NCBI GenBank assembly: GCA_020072805.1
Contig: JAIQGC010000024.1
Location: 1 to 47,568 of the forward strand
Reading direction: 5' to 3'
Length of the DNA stretch: 47,568 nucleotides
Source: Terriglobia bacterium
GTDB taxonomy: Bacteria > Acidobacteriota > Terriglobia > Acidiferrales > UBA7541
The position numbers were made by a program, and so were the translations under genes. The notes below the pieces were generated by a model. That model was not told the DNA's origin. It was given only the letters and a program-made list of their open reading frames with translations, and searched no databases. Below, one piece after another: positions 8,431 to 18,138 of the stretch (position 1 is the stretch's first letter; every line of letters begins with the position of its first letter).

Positions 8431-10311
8431 TCAGAAAATCTTGAAATCCCTCCCAAAACGCAGGTACCACATCGCCAGACGATTGCCCGCCGGGCTTGCG
8501 CTCACGACCACATCGTTTAGATTTCGCGAGTAGCCCCCTTCCAGCGAAAATTTCCCCAGGCGGTAGCGCGCGCTGGCCTGCAGATAGTCGTAGGTCTGGT
8601 CCGAAGCAACCAGCTGCGTATCTTCCGTGCGCCAGGCAAAAAAGACGTCCAGCCGGCGTCCCAGCCTTCCGATGGCGCTCAAACTCTGGCTGCGGGTGGT
8701 GCGGTTGAGCAGCGGGGTGGCCAGCAGCTGGCTGATGGGCAAAGGAATCACCAGGAACTGGCGGTCAATCAGGCCCAGCGGAAAGAGCGCGCCGGCGCCA
8801 TCCAAAAAAGATCTGGTGAACGTAAGAGTGAACAGGCGCTGCTCGGCTTGGGCGGAGTAAGTCACGATCTTACTGCGCGTGTTTCCGCTGAGGTTCAGCA
8901 AGTCCACCAGGGAATATTCGGCGCTGCCCCGCAGCCGGAAGTATTTTACGCGGTGGGTCTCCGCCTCCGCCCCCACCCGCTTGGAAGCAGTATACCCCCC
9001 GATCTGCTCCACCAGATTGAGCCGGATATCCTGAGCCGACGCCGTGAGCCGCACGGTGCGCGCGTCGCCCCAGCCGATTCGCCCGATGAAGCTGTTGGAC
9101 CAGGAATTGGGCGAACGCTCCAGCGTCGTGCCGGACACTTGAAAGCGCCCCGTGTAACTTCCCTGCAGGTCCAATCCGCGCCAGCGGCGCTCGCCGGAGA
9201 CGCTCGAGGCGGTCTCCGTGAAGGACGTGCGGCTCTCAAGTACTCCCGCGGCCGGAGTCGAGCGCACGGACCGGACCTCCTGCCCCAGGCGCAGCCCTCG
9301 GAAGGGGCGGTAGCCCAATTGCCCGCTGAGCGCGTTCGCCGTGCTGGAAACCAGCGAGAGCACCTGGATGGGTCCCCCTCCGGGGACTACCGTGTTGTCG
9401 AACGCCGTGCCCTCGAATCCCACTCGAGTAAACGCATAGCCGGTATCCAGCGAAAGCCGCGGGGTAAGCTGCACGCTGAAGTTCACGTTGTTGGTGAACT
9501 CATTGTTGTCGCTCGTGCCGTCTCCCCCCAGATGATCCTGCCGCCAGACTTCGCGGTTATCGAACTGCAAGCGCGCCTTGTTCTCCCAGAAAGTGCGATT
9601 CAGATTGAAGCCCGCGGCACGCGTGGAATTTTCAAACGGGCCGTTCAGGCTGATCTGCGACGCGCCCATCGAATTGCCCTGGCCGGCGGAAAAATGTCCC
9701 GCCCAGTGCCAGTCCTTCCAGAAATCGGAGATGCCCAGGTTGAAAGCCTTCTCCTTGTAAGTGCGATCGGCAAACGAGATGGGCACATGCACCGTGCTGC
9801 CATATTCCTGGAATGAAGCGTTGATCTGCGGCAGGCTGGGGAACAGCACTTGCCACTGCACATCGAGCCGGGAATTGTCATCGGTCTGGTCCAGGCCGAG
9901 TCCGCTGACCCCGTGGTTGCTCTTGGTGTAGCTGGCCCGCAGCGGCACGTGGCTCTTCGGCAGAAAAACGCCGCTCAGCGCCATGTTGATGCCGCCCGTG
10001 CTCAGGTCCCCGCGCTCGGAGGTATTGGCGCCTTTTTGAAAATCGAAGCCGGCATTGAGGTGCAGGAATCTGGGATCGAGCAGAAAACCGTCGCTATTCA
10101 GCCGAAAATCACCCACCGGAAAAAGTTGGCCGGTCTCCGTCTCCTGCCCCACGATGCTCTGCGTGGTATGAGTGATGCTGATCCCGGCAAATCCGGTGAC
10201 ATGCCAGCGCGGAGGCTCATAGCCGGAATACTGCGCGTGCCCCGGAGCGCCCGCCAGCAGCGCCAGTGCCGTGCCCAGCAGGAGCGTCCGAATTGGCTTG
10301 GCGCTGATCAT
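8431..10311 (-). CDS. Outer-membrane beta-barrel protein of the cytochrome cluster
   Basis: A 626-aa product. The chosen start, ATG 10311, gives a clean signal peptide (cleavage near GHAQ, residue 26); the frame is open further upstream but looks non-coding. The mature part consists of many alternating-polarity strands with aromatic girdles, for example HWAGHFSAGQGNS, RLSLDTGYAFTRVGF and FSLEGGYSRNLNDVVV. It ends in a C-terminal Phe (GRDFKIF), as expected of outer-membrane barrels. It has no CXXCH and no MtrB-type N-terminal CXXC. Length and context match the porin partner of porin-cytochrome conduits, which embeds a haem chain across the outer membrane. Strand number cannot be set by eye. 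Confidence 0.82.
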   Translation of the reverse strand: MISAKPIRTLLLGTALALLAGAPGHAQYSGYEPPRWHVTGFAGISITHTTQSIVGQETETGQLFPVGDFRLNSDGFLLDPRFLHLNAGFDFQKGANTSERGDLSTGGINMALSGVFLPKSHVPLRASYTKSNHGVSGLGLDQTDDNSRLDVQWQVLFPSLPQINASFQEYGSTVHVPISFADRTYKEKAFNLGISDFWKDWHWAGHFSAGQGNSMGASQISLNGPFENSTRAAGFNLNRTFWENKARLQFDNREVWRQDHLGGDGTSDNNEFTNNVNFSVQLTPRLSLDTGYAFTRVGFEGTAFDNTVVPGGGPIQVLSLVSSTANALSGQLGYRPFRGLRLGQEVRSVRSTPAAGVLESRTSFTETASSVSGERRWRGLDLQGSYTGRFQVSGTTLERSPNSWSNSFIGRIGWGDARTVRLTASAQDIRLNLVEQIGGYTASKRVGAEAETHRVKYFRLRGSAEYSLVDLLNLSGNTRSKIVTYSAQAEQRLFTLTFTRSFLDGAGALFPLGLIDRQFLVIPLPISQLLATPLLNRTTRSQSLSAIGRLGRRLDVFFAWRTEDTQLVASDQTYDYLQASARYRLGKFSLEGGYSRNLNDVVVSASPAGNRLAMWYLRFGRDFKIF

Positions 10312-10363
10312 TGAAAAATGGGAAGGGGGTAGCGGGTTAAGTGCTCCCCCCTTCCGCTTGCTC

Positions 10364-11056
10364 CTACAAGTGGCAGTACACGCACGACGTCCCAGTGAGA
10401 GTCTGGGCCGGGGTGCTGGGGAACGTCCGGAAAAACAGATGAGCTCCCGAGCTGGGGCCCGCATGAGGATCGTGGCAGGTGGCGCACTGCATTCTTCCCT
10501 GGAACAGCGGCACGTTGCCGTTGCCGTCAACCGAGAACTGGTCGGCGGCTGGCTGAATGCCGATGGCTGCTGCCGTGGTGGCGTCCGGGTAAACGAAATT
10601 GACCGGGTGCTGCTTGGTCAAGTCCCTGACCGTGGTGTCGTCGGGCATGAAAAGCGTGCCCTGCGGCAAAGGTTGGAAGTTAGCGGCCGCTTGCCCCTCG
10701 TACCAGGAGTTGATGGCCACTGTGCCGTCATGGCAGCTCAGGCACAGGTTGCTCACCACCAACTGGCCGCCCAGGTCAGTCGGAGTGGAACGCATGCTAT
10801 CGCTGGTGTAAACGCCATAGCTGGCAACGCTCGACAGCGTGTGGTTCCACAGCAAATAGCCGGGACCCACCGGGGCGCTGCCAAACTTATGGGCAACGTG
10901 ACAAAAATTACAGAGTGTGTAACTGGCGCCGCCCAATTGCGTCTTGAAATCATGGGCAGAGCCGAACACGGCCGATTTGGGGGCCCGGGCGGCGAATGTG
11001 CTCGTTGCCACACACAGCGCCAGAACCAGCAAAGCGGCCTTTAAGACGAATTTCAT
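10364..11056 (-). CDS. Secreted tetrahaem c-type cytochrome
   Basis: A 230-aa product with a signal peptide (cleavage near TFAA, residue 23) and four haem motifs: CNFCH, CLSCH, CATCH and CVYCH. The last ends one residue before the C-terminus. Several are of the doubled-CXXCH type (CHVAHKFG, CHDPHAGP). The start is well set by AGGAGG upstream of ATG 11056. The N-terminal half is laid out like the first part of the 12-haem protein (phrases such as LLWNHTLSS and LCLSCHDGTVAI recur there), so the two are probably paralogous. It lies between the barrel and an NHL gene, and could be the haem unit that sits inside or beside the barrel. Confidence 0.9.
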   Translation of the reverse strand: MKFVLKAALLVLALCVATSTFAARAPKSAVFGSAHDFKTQLGGASYTLCNFCHVAHKFGSAPVGPGYLLWNHTLSSVASYGVYTSDSMRSTPTDLGGQLVVSNLCLSCHDGTVAINSWYEGQAAANFQPLPQGTLFMPDDTTVRDLTKQHPVNFVYPDATTAAAIGIQPAADQFSVDGNGNVPLFQGRMQCATCHDPHAGPSSGAHLFFRTFPSTPAQTLTGTSCVYCHL

Positions 11057-11085
11057 ACATCCTCCTCAACAACAGGTTTGTTCTC

Positions 11086-11110
11086 CGCGGCGGCAAAAAG
11101 CGCCGCCGCG
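11086..11110. other. GC-rich intercistronic hairpin
   Basis: CGCGGCGGC pairs with GCCGCCGCG around AAAAAGC, between the second NHL gene and the tetrahaem gene. No T run follows on the minus strand, so it is not a standard terminator; it may adjust expression or stability of the downstream cytochrome message. Confidence 0.5.
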
Positions 11111-11145
11111 TTCTCCGTTCGGCTCATCGCCGGAACAGAAACTCG

Positions 11146-12210
11146 TTAGTCCCCCCCGCCCAGAAACTGAAAGATCTGCAGGCGATGATTCAATTGATCG
11201 CTGACGTAGACCTTTTGGCTGGCGTCGATATAAATCCCCAAGGGGAGATTGAATGCTCCAGGGACGTTGCCGAACTGCCCCACCCACATCAGCAGCACGC
11301 CCTTGGGGCTGAAAATCTGAACATTATTGAAGGCGGCGTCCACCACCCAGTAGTTGCCTTCCTTGTCGATGGCCACGCCTTTGGGGCGGGTGAATTCCCC
11401 CGGGCGGTCGCCGCGCGTGCCGAAACGCCGCACAAACTTGAATTCGGAAGTGAACACCTGCACGGAGCAGCTGCCCGTATCGGTCACCGCAAAACCGCCG
11501 TCCGGCCCCACGGCAATTCCCACAGGAAAATTAAACTCGCCGTTTTTTTCGCCGCGCTTGCCCACCGTGTTCTTCCATTGCAGCGTGTCCAGATCGAACA
11601 CCAGCACCTGGTGCAGGTGCGAATCCACCACGAAGAGGCGCCGGCGGGCTTCGTCCAGGGCCATGAACGTGGGATTCTTGATTCCTTCCTTGCCGCCCAG
11701 CGTGGCCAGCAGGCTGCCATTGGAATCGAACTTCAAAATCATGTGCTGGAGCGGGTCGGAGACGAAAATATTGTCCTTGGCGTCCACCACCACGCCCAGC
11801 GGCGTCTGCAGAATAATGCCGCGGTCTCCTTGCAGGCGGATGACCTTCTTCTGGGCCTGGTCAATGAGGAATACCGCGGAGCGCTGCGTGGAAGCGAAGA
11901 TGATCCGCCCGTGCGAATCGGTGGCAATGCCCGCGGGCTTCTCGAAATATTCGGTGGCGTTGGGGTCCGCATTGCCCACCAGTTTATCCACCCAGGATTT
12001 CTTCTTTCTCGGCTCGACGTCGAAATTGTTCGTTAACTGCTGCAGAAACTTGACCCGCGGCCTGTCCGGGGGCAGGGGCCAGATCAGTTGCGCGGTGTCC
12101 GCTTTGGGTGGTTGCTCCTTTTCCTTGCCCGCCCCTGCCGCGAATAGGGGCAGGGCCAAAGCCAGCATCGCCAGGTGCACAAGGCGGAACGATTTTCTGT
12201 TCTGTTTCAT
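11146..12210 (-). CDS. NHL-repeat beta-propeller protein (second of two)
   Basis: A 354-aa product with a signal peptide (cleavage near AAGA, residue 27) and about six NHL blades (GIATDSHGRIIFAST, GVVVDAKDNIFVSDP, GIAVGPDGGFAVTDT, GVAIDKEGNYWVVDA, GIYIDASQKVYVSDQ). The mature N-terminus carries IWPLPPDRPRVKFL, a motif often seen at the start of exported propellers in cytochrome clusters. It begins 12 bases after the 7-haem gene and is followed by an 89-base gap containing a hairpin. Overall architecture equals that of the other NHL protein in the operon, but sequence similarity is low, so they probably have distinct partners. Confidence 0.86.
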   Translation of the reverse strand: MKQNRKSFRLVHLAMLALALPLFAAGAGKEKEQPPKADTAQLIWPLPPDRPRVKFLQQLTNNFDVEPRKKKSWVDKLVGNADPNATEYFEKPAGIATDSHGRIIFASTQRSAVFLIDQAQKKVIRLQGDRGIILQTPLGVVVDAKDNIFVSDPLQHMILKFDSNGSLLATLGGKEGIKNPTFMALDEARRRLFVVDSHLHQVLVFDLDTLQWKNTVGKRGEKNGEFNFPVGIAVGPDGGFAVTDTGSCSVQVFTSEFKFVRRFGTRGDRPGEFTRPKGVAIDKEGNYWVVDAAFNNVQIFSPKGVLLMWVGQFGNVPGAFNLPLGIYIDASQKVYVSDQLNHRLQIFQFLGGGD

Positions 12211-12222
12211 GGCCGTCTCACC

Positions 12223-13035
12223 TCACGGATTCTTCTCTGGGGGCCTGGGCGGCCGTTGCGGCCCGGCCGGCGCCTGCTTGGTACGCATCTTTTCTTCGTT
12301 CTGGCGCTGCAATTCCAGCGCGTCCGCCCGTTTCTGCGCTTCCGCCATGCTGGCTTCGTCGCGGGCCAGATGGCAGGCATCGCATACGTCCATCTGCTTG
12401 CCTTGGTATTCCGCCATGCGGATCAGCTTTTCGCGCTCGGCGCCGTGGTTTTCATGGCAGGTCAGGCAGGACATTTTTTCGCCCGGCTGCAGGGGATTCG
12501 GGGCGTCCGCGACCTTGTGCGCGCCCATGGGGTGCCCAAACTTCAGCGTGGGATCCAGATCGATCTTGGGAATCTCTTGAAACTCGCTCTCGGATAATTC
12601 ATGCGCGGTCTTGAACAGGGCCACCTTGCCGCTGATTGGCCGGTTGCGGTGGCACTCCAGGCAGAGCTGGTTGCCCGCGGCGCGCAGTTGCTTGTCATTG
12701 TCGCTCGCGTGCGCATCGTGGCACAGGAGGCAGCCGCCCTTCTCGTAGGGTCCGTGCAGTGTTGCTTGCTTCGATTTTTCGTGGCAGGTGAAGCAGAGTT
12801 CCTCGGGCGGCGCGGTCAGGCGGATCGTGGTGGAATCGTTCTTAGTCTCCACGTTGTGACATGTGGTACAACCCAGCGAAATGGCTGTGTGCACATGCTT
12901 GCCCTGCTGTTTTTCGGCGTGACATTCGACGCATTGCGCGGTGTCCGCATTGGCGGGTAATGGTACTGGGTGCTCCACGGACTGCTGCGCATTTGCAAAA
13001 ATAACGACCGCAAAATAGATAAGAACTAGGTGCAT
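12223..13035 (-). CDS. Secreted heptahaem c-type cytochrome
   Basis: A 270-aa product with a short signal peptide (cleavage near FANAQ, residue 16) and seven CXXCH motifs: CVECH, CTTCH, CFTCH, CLLCH, CLECH, CLTCH and CDACH. The C-terminal 45 residues form a charged helix (ARDEASMAEAQKRADALELQ) followed by a Pro-rich tail, which might contact another subunit. It is the first gene of the minus-strand cytochrome cluster. The spacing of haem motifs resembles NapC/NrfH-like and decahaem periplasmic carriers, but it has no membrane anchor. I infer a periplasmic carrier that feeds the conduit encoded downstream. Confidence 0.9.
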   Translation of the reverse strand: MHLVLIYFAVVIFANAQQSVEHPVPLPANADTAQCVECHAEKQQGKHVHTAISLGCTTCHNVETKNDSTTIRLTAPPEELCFTCHEKSKQATLHGPYEKGGCLLCHDAHASDNDKQLRAAGNQLCLECHRNRPISGKVALFKTAHELSESEFQEIPKIDLDPTLKFGHPMGAHKVADAPNPLQPGEKMSCLTCHENHGAEREKLIRMAEYQGKQMDVCDACHLARDEASMAEAQKRADALELQRQNEEKMRTKQAPAGPQRPPRPPEKNP

Positions 13036-13163
13036 TGAGAGAGCCCGTACTCTCTAATTAAGCAATTCGCGTTCCGCAATGAACCAAACAATCGAATTGA
13101 ACTAGTGCGGTGAAAAGGAAGCATTTATTCAGTTCTGCAAAATTCTCAGGGGTAAGGGCATCC

Positions 13164-13193
13164 AGAAAAGTGCGCGATTTGGCGCACTTTTCT
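13164..13193. promoter_or_regulatory. Perfect 12-bp inverted repeat before the cytochrome operon
   Basis: AGAAAAGTGCGC and its exact complement flank a 6-base loop in the 262-bp gap between the TPR gene and the 7-haem gene. It could be a terminator for the TPR message or a regulator site. The half-site AGAAAAGTGC also occurs upstream of the TPR gene at 14051-14060 (minus strand). Confidence 0.55.
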
Positions 13194-13297
13194 AAATAAA
13201 TTTCGCAGCTCATTGAATGAAATGGAGATAGGCGTATGCGCAAATCGAAAAGTGAATTATGTAAAAACTTATGCGGATTGCTTTCCGTTGAGGAAGT

Positions 13298-13990
13298 TTA
13301 TTTCAATTTGTCTTCTGCCTGGACAATCAGGTCCACAATGCTCTGTCTGCGCGGAAAAGAGGGATTCGTCTCCAGCAACTTCTTCCAGGCGGCGATAGCC
13401 CCTTTGTAGTCCTTCAAGCCCTCCATGCGCACAATACCCAGGTTCATCAGCGTCGGCGCGTAATTCGGCCGGACGGCCAAAACCTTGGCGTACTCCGCCA
13501 GGGCCTTATCCGCCGAGCCGAGAAACCACTTCGCCGTGCCTAGATCGGTGCGCAAATCGGGATTCTGGGGATCCATTTCGCTGGCCCGCCGGTAATATTC
13601 CACCGCTTCCTTGAATTGTTTGTGATCATAGTAGAGATTGCCGAGCTGCGTCAGCGCTTTCACATCCTTGGGATTGGCCTTCACCGCCGCCACCAGCGGC
13701 GCGGCCATGGATTGCAGCACTTCCGGAGAAACCTGCTGCGCTCCTCCGCCGGCGGCGGGAGTCTCAGGCGGCATGGCCGGAGCGCTTGCCGCGAGCAGCG
13801 GTGCGGAAGACTCCCCGCGCGTCAATGCCCCCACTCCGATTCCGCCAATGAACGAAGCCAGCGCTAGGAGAACGACTCCCCGCGTGGTCCATCGGCTCTC
13901 CGGCGATTTTCCCGGTGATAACTCTGTTCGCGGCGAAGTAGATGATTTCGGCACGGAATCCTGCCTCATGTTTGAAGTGCACAACTTCAA
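13298..13990 (-). CDS. Membrane-anchored TPR protein
   Basis: A 230-aa product with a cytoplasmic basic N-terminus, one transmembrane helix (about 37-57, rich in Gly) and an Ala/Pro-rich linker. Three or more tetratricopeptide repeats follow (KALTQLGNLYYDHKQFKEAV, LRTDLGTAKWFLGSADKALA, PTLMNLGIVRMEGLKDYKGA). TPRs mediate protein-protein contacts. The layout resembles CcmH/NrfG-type helpers of cytochrome c maturation, which fits its place upstream of three multihaem genes. That function is inference. ATG 13969 is an alternative start. The 262 bases between it and the cytochrome genes contain a strong hairpin, so the two may be separate transcripts. Confidence 0.75.
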   Translation of the reverse strand: MKLCTSNMRQDSVPKSSTSPRTELSPGKSPESRWTTRGVVLLALASFIGGIGVGALTRGESSAPLLAASAPAMPPETPAAGGGAQQVSPEVLQSMAAPLVAAVKANPKDVKALTQLGNLYYDHKQFKEAVEYYRRASEMDPQNPDLRTDLGTAKWFLGSADKALAEYAKVLAVRPNYAPTLMNLGIVRMEGLKDYKGAIAAWKKLLETNPSFPRRQSIVDLIVQAEDKLK

Positions 13991-14293
13991 AAATTCAATG
14001 AAGTCCCATGAAGGAGTTAGGCAACATGATTGCCAAAACCCAAAAAACCTGCACTTTTCTTTTTTACCGAAGAATCAGCGAGTTACGCCGGCAATCGGGG
14101 AAGGCCACATCCCGCCAGCTGCAATCCCCGCCGCGATTCTGTGGAATGTTTCCCCATCCGAGCGGCATTTGCCCCAGTGCACCGAATCGCGCTTCCTCGC
14201 GCTCTTGCACAAATTGGGTTTGAAGTAGCGGGAGTTTTTCTCGAAGGACCGGTCGGAACAGAACGCACTACAATTCACCGTCAAACGCGGCTA
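13991..14293. other. Intergenic region (303 bp), no gene seen
   Basis: Between the TPR gene and the RRM operon end. It contains one AGAAAAGTGC element on the minus strand (14051-14060), near where a TPR promoter would lie. Short open frames here have no coding character. Confidence 0.5.
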
Positions 14294-14617
14294 CTAGTCC
14301 TCTTGCGGTTTGCGCGCCCACGGAACCTGCCCGCGCTTGGGCGCGCGGGCCTCGCGATACGTATCCAGTTCCGTGCCCGTTATCTCGAATTGTGTTTCTG
14401 GAGGATGATTCGCGAATGCGGCCAACTCCACGTGTAGCCGCACCGCGCAGATTCCCGGCGCATCCTGATAGCTAGCGCGGTGCGAGACAAAAGCTTCGTT
14501 GGCGATATTCAGCAGGAATTCGCGGTCCTCGCCCGCTTCACGCACTTTGAATCTGTACTCGCGCACCAGCGCCTTCGCCTCGAATCCCACGTACTGCACA
14601 ATCGGTTCCGTGCTCAT
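14294..14617 (-). CDS. Unknown small protein (107 aa) of the RRM operon
   Basis: A soluble 107-aa product whose ATG overlaps the stop of the preceding gene by four bases (ATGA), so translation is coupled. It contains a predicted mixed alpha/beta core (VGFEAKALVREYRFKVREAG, FLLNIANEAFVSHRASYQ, VRLHVELAAF) and a basic C-terminal tail. I do not recognise a named family. Co-translation with a small SH3-like protein and an RNA-binding RRM protein suggests a role in RNA or nucleic-acid handling. Confidence 0.65.
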   Translation of the reverse strand: MSTEPIVQYVGFEAKALVREYRFKVREAGEDREFLLNIANEAFVSHRASYQDAPGICAVRLHVELAAFANHPPETQFEITGTELDTYREARAPKRGQVPWARKPQED

Positions 14618-14862
14618 TTCGCTCCCGGCACAAATACAGGAGACTTCGCCGCGGGCGCCGTCTCAACAGCCTTCGCCCGCTTGGCCCTCCGGCGCTTCGG
14701 AGGGAGACCCTCCGCCGCTTCCACCACCATCAGGCTGGTGACGAACTTCTTGATCCCATGCTCGTCGAAATCAATGATCGTCCGGCTCGGATTCGATTCG
14801 GTCACGATTCCGCAACCATACTGAAAATGCCGGATGTACTCCCCTGCCGCGCGAGCCTGCAC
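14614..14862 (-). CDS. Small protein with SH3/Tudor-like core (82 aa)
   Basis: This frame starts at GTG 14862, a few bases after AGGAGG. The core, YGCGIVTESNPSRTIIDFDE and HGIKKFVTSL, resembles short SH3/Tudor-like domains (DUF3553-like, also found at the C-terminus of UvrD-type helicases) that bind protein or nucleic acid. A Lys/Arg/Ala-rich tail (PPKRRRAKRAKAVE) could contact nucleic acid. It lies between the RRM gene (52 bases upstream) and the 107-aa gene, which it overlaps by four bases. The family assignment is by pattern only. Confidence 0.65.
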   Translation of the reverse strand: MQARAAGEYIRHFQYGCGIVTESNPSRTIIDFDEHGIKKFVTSLMVVEAAEGLPPKRRRAKRAKAVETAPAAKSPVFVPGAK

Positions 14863-14914
14863 AAGCCCTCCTGGTCAACAAACAAATCCAATGCCCGCCA
14901 TTCCGCCCCGCGGA

Positions 14915-15205
14915 CTAATTCCGCCCGTTGGCCGTTCGGCAGCCGTTCCCGGGCGTCCCCTGCGGTCGCGCCTCATTGACCTGCAGCGCTTTGCCTTTCA
15001 GGTCCAGCCCGTGCAGTTCCCCGACGGCCCGCTCGGCGTCTTCCCGGGATTCCATCTCCACGAACCCGAATCCGCGTGAGCGCCCGCCTTCCCGGTCGCA
15101 AATCACCCGCGCCGAGGTCACCGCAAATCCCTTGTCGCTAAATAGCTGCTGCAGCCCGTCATTGGTCACTTCCGAGGAGAGGTTCCCGACATATAATTTC
15201 GTCAT
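14915..15205 (-). CDS. RRM-type RNA-binding protein
   Basis: A 96-aa single-domain RNA recognition motif protein of the type common in cyanobacteria and other bacteria. RNP2 is LYVGNL (residues 4-9) and RNP1 is RGFGFVEM (about 43-50), with the aromatic residues for base stacking present. A flexible tail follows. Start ATG 15205 begins the domain directly; the longer open frame upstream adds unstructured Gly/Arg-rich residues and is probably not translated. It is first in a three-gene minus-strand operon. On the minus strand a perfect TTGACA overlaps the -35 region of the divergent promoter at 15332. Likely role: RNA chaperone or post-transcriptional regulator. Confidence 0.88.
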   Translation of the reverse strand: MTKLYVGNLSSEVTNDGLQQLFSDKGFAVTSARVICDREGGRSRGFGFVEMESREDAERAVGELHGLDLKGKALQVNEARPQGTPGNGCRTANGRN

Positions 15206-15331
15206 TCGCCGGCCCCCGCCCCCGAACCGCCCGCGGATCGTTCCCGGCGCATTCGACTTTCTGGAGCGAAAGACACCACGGCTTGGTACCGGCAGTTTCC
15301 CATATGTCCACAATGCGCCACTTTACCTGAC

Positions 15332-15360
15332 TTGTCAATCTTTTACTTCTGCGCTATACT
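15332..15360 (+). promoter_or_regulatory. Sigma-70 promoter for the HTH-rpoD genes
   Basis: A -35 box TTGTCA (15332-15337) and a -10 box TATACT (15355-15360) are separated by exactly 17 bases, 35 bases before the GTG start of the HTH gene. The complementary strand reads a perfect TTGACA over the same -35 position, so a divergent promoter for the RRM operon may overlap it. This is one of the clearest promoters in the window. Confidence 0.65.
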
Positions 15361-15395
15361 TTACTTTACTTGTTCAGTGAAGTCAGGGAGCGCGC

Positions 15396-16334
15396 GTGGA
15401 CGTTCGTCTGGTGATCAAACAGCGGCTCGAAGAACTGGGCCTCGAACAGCGCGGCCTCGCCGCCGCCGCCCGCGTCACCGAGTCCTACATCTCCCAGCTC
15501 CTTACCCGCAAAAAGGCCCCTCCCGCCGCCGGCCGCACCGCCCTCTACGAACGCATGAACGCCTTCCTCCGCCTCCCCAGGGGAAAACTTTCCTCCATCG
15601 CCGAGGCCCAGCGCCGGGAGGAATTGAAAAAATCTCTCGCCGGCACGCCCGCGGCCCTCTTTCCGGAAGTTCGCGAACTGCTCATCCGCAAATGCAATCC
15701 GGTAAGGCAGGCGCAGCTTCGCTCCAGTTTCGAAAAGCAGTCCTTCGGCGAATTCGAGCGCTTCGTCACCCGTACTCTTCTGCAGGCGGCCCAGCGTGCC
15801 GCCAGGGACCGTATGAAGAACGGCCGCCGCCCGCACGGCCGCGCAGCCCTCCTCGATTTTCTTCATACCAGCGTCTTCAACGTTTCTCCGGAACATTGCT
15901 CCTCCTTTCTGGCTCCCCTGATCGATTCCTGGGATATCGACCTGAATTCTTTTGCATTGGAAATCGCCCTGAACCGCCGCCCCGCTCCGCCGCAGTTCCT
16001 CCATTTTCAGTTTGTGGAAATGGAGTCCGGCCTGTCTCGCAATGAAGAGCCGGGTTTTCGGGAATTTATCAGCGATGCTTCGATGAGCAGCGACGCCTCC
16101 CCGGAAGAAATCGTCTTCCTGAAAAGCCTGAAGTTCAAGCAGCACCGCCCCAGCCCGCTTTACTACTACCGCGAATTGCAGAGCCTTCGCGACCCCCTTC
16201 ATTTCCCCGAGGCCGCCCCCGCGCCTTCCCCCAATCACCGCCACAAAGGCGGCGCGGGAAAACAGTTGCAGCCGGTTTCCGGAAAAAGGCCGGGCTCGCC
16301 ATCGCTGCGGGCCCGGCGGGTCGCCCGCCGCTGA
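15396..16334 (+). CDS. HTH (XRE-like) protein upstream of the sigma factor
   Basis: A 312-aa product starting at GTG 15396 after GGGAG. Residues 4-55 form a helix-turn-helix of the XRE/lambda-repressor kind ([20 protein letters not shown], then [14 protein letters not shown]), with a DNA-binding recognition helix. The remainder is helical, with no sensor domain that I recognise, and ends in a very basic Arg-rich tail ([12 protein letters not shown]) that could bind nucleic acid. It precedes the sigma factor by 61 bases on the same strand and probably shares its promoter. It may regulate itself or modulate sigma expression; no function is shown by sequence. Confidence 0.75.
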   Translation: MDVRLVIKQRLEELGLEQRGLAAAARVTESYISQLLTRKKAPPAAGRTALYERMNAFLRLPRGKLSSIAEAQRREELKKSLAGTPAALFPEVRELLIRKCNPVRQAQLRSSFEKQSFGEFERFVTRTLLQAAQRAARDRMKNGRRPHGRAALLDFLHTSVFNVSPEHCSSFLAPLIDSWDIDLNSFALEIALNRRPAPPQFLHFQFVEMESGLSRNEEPGFREFISDASMSSDASPEEIVFLKSLKFKQHRPSPLYYYRELQSLRDPLHFPEAAPAPSPNHRHKGGAGKQLQPVSGKRPGSPSLRARRVARR

Positions 16335-16395
16335 TGCCACATCGGGCCAGTATCCGCCGCTCTATTTTAGCGGTGCAGGAACAAGGGAGAATCAT

Positions 16396-18114
<1,719 letters not shown>

Positions 18115-18138
18115 GGATTCCCGGCGATCCGCTTCCCA

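Noticed and set aside
13058-13243. Short minus-strand frame before the 7-haem gene
   Set aside because: Crosses the perfect hairpin at 13164-13193, has no ribosome site and looks like promoter DNA.
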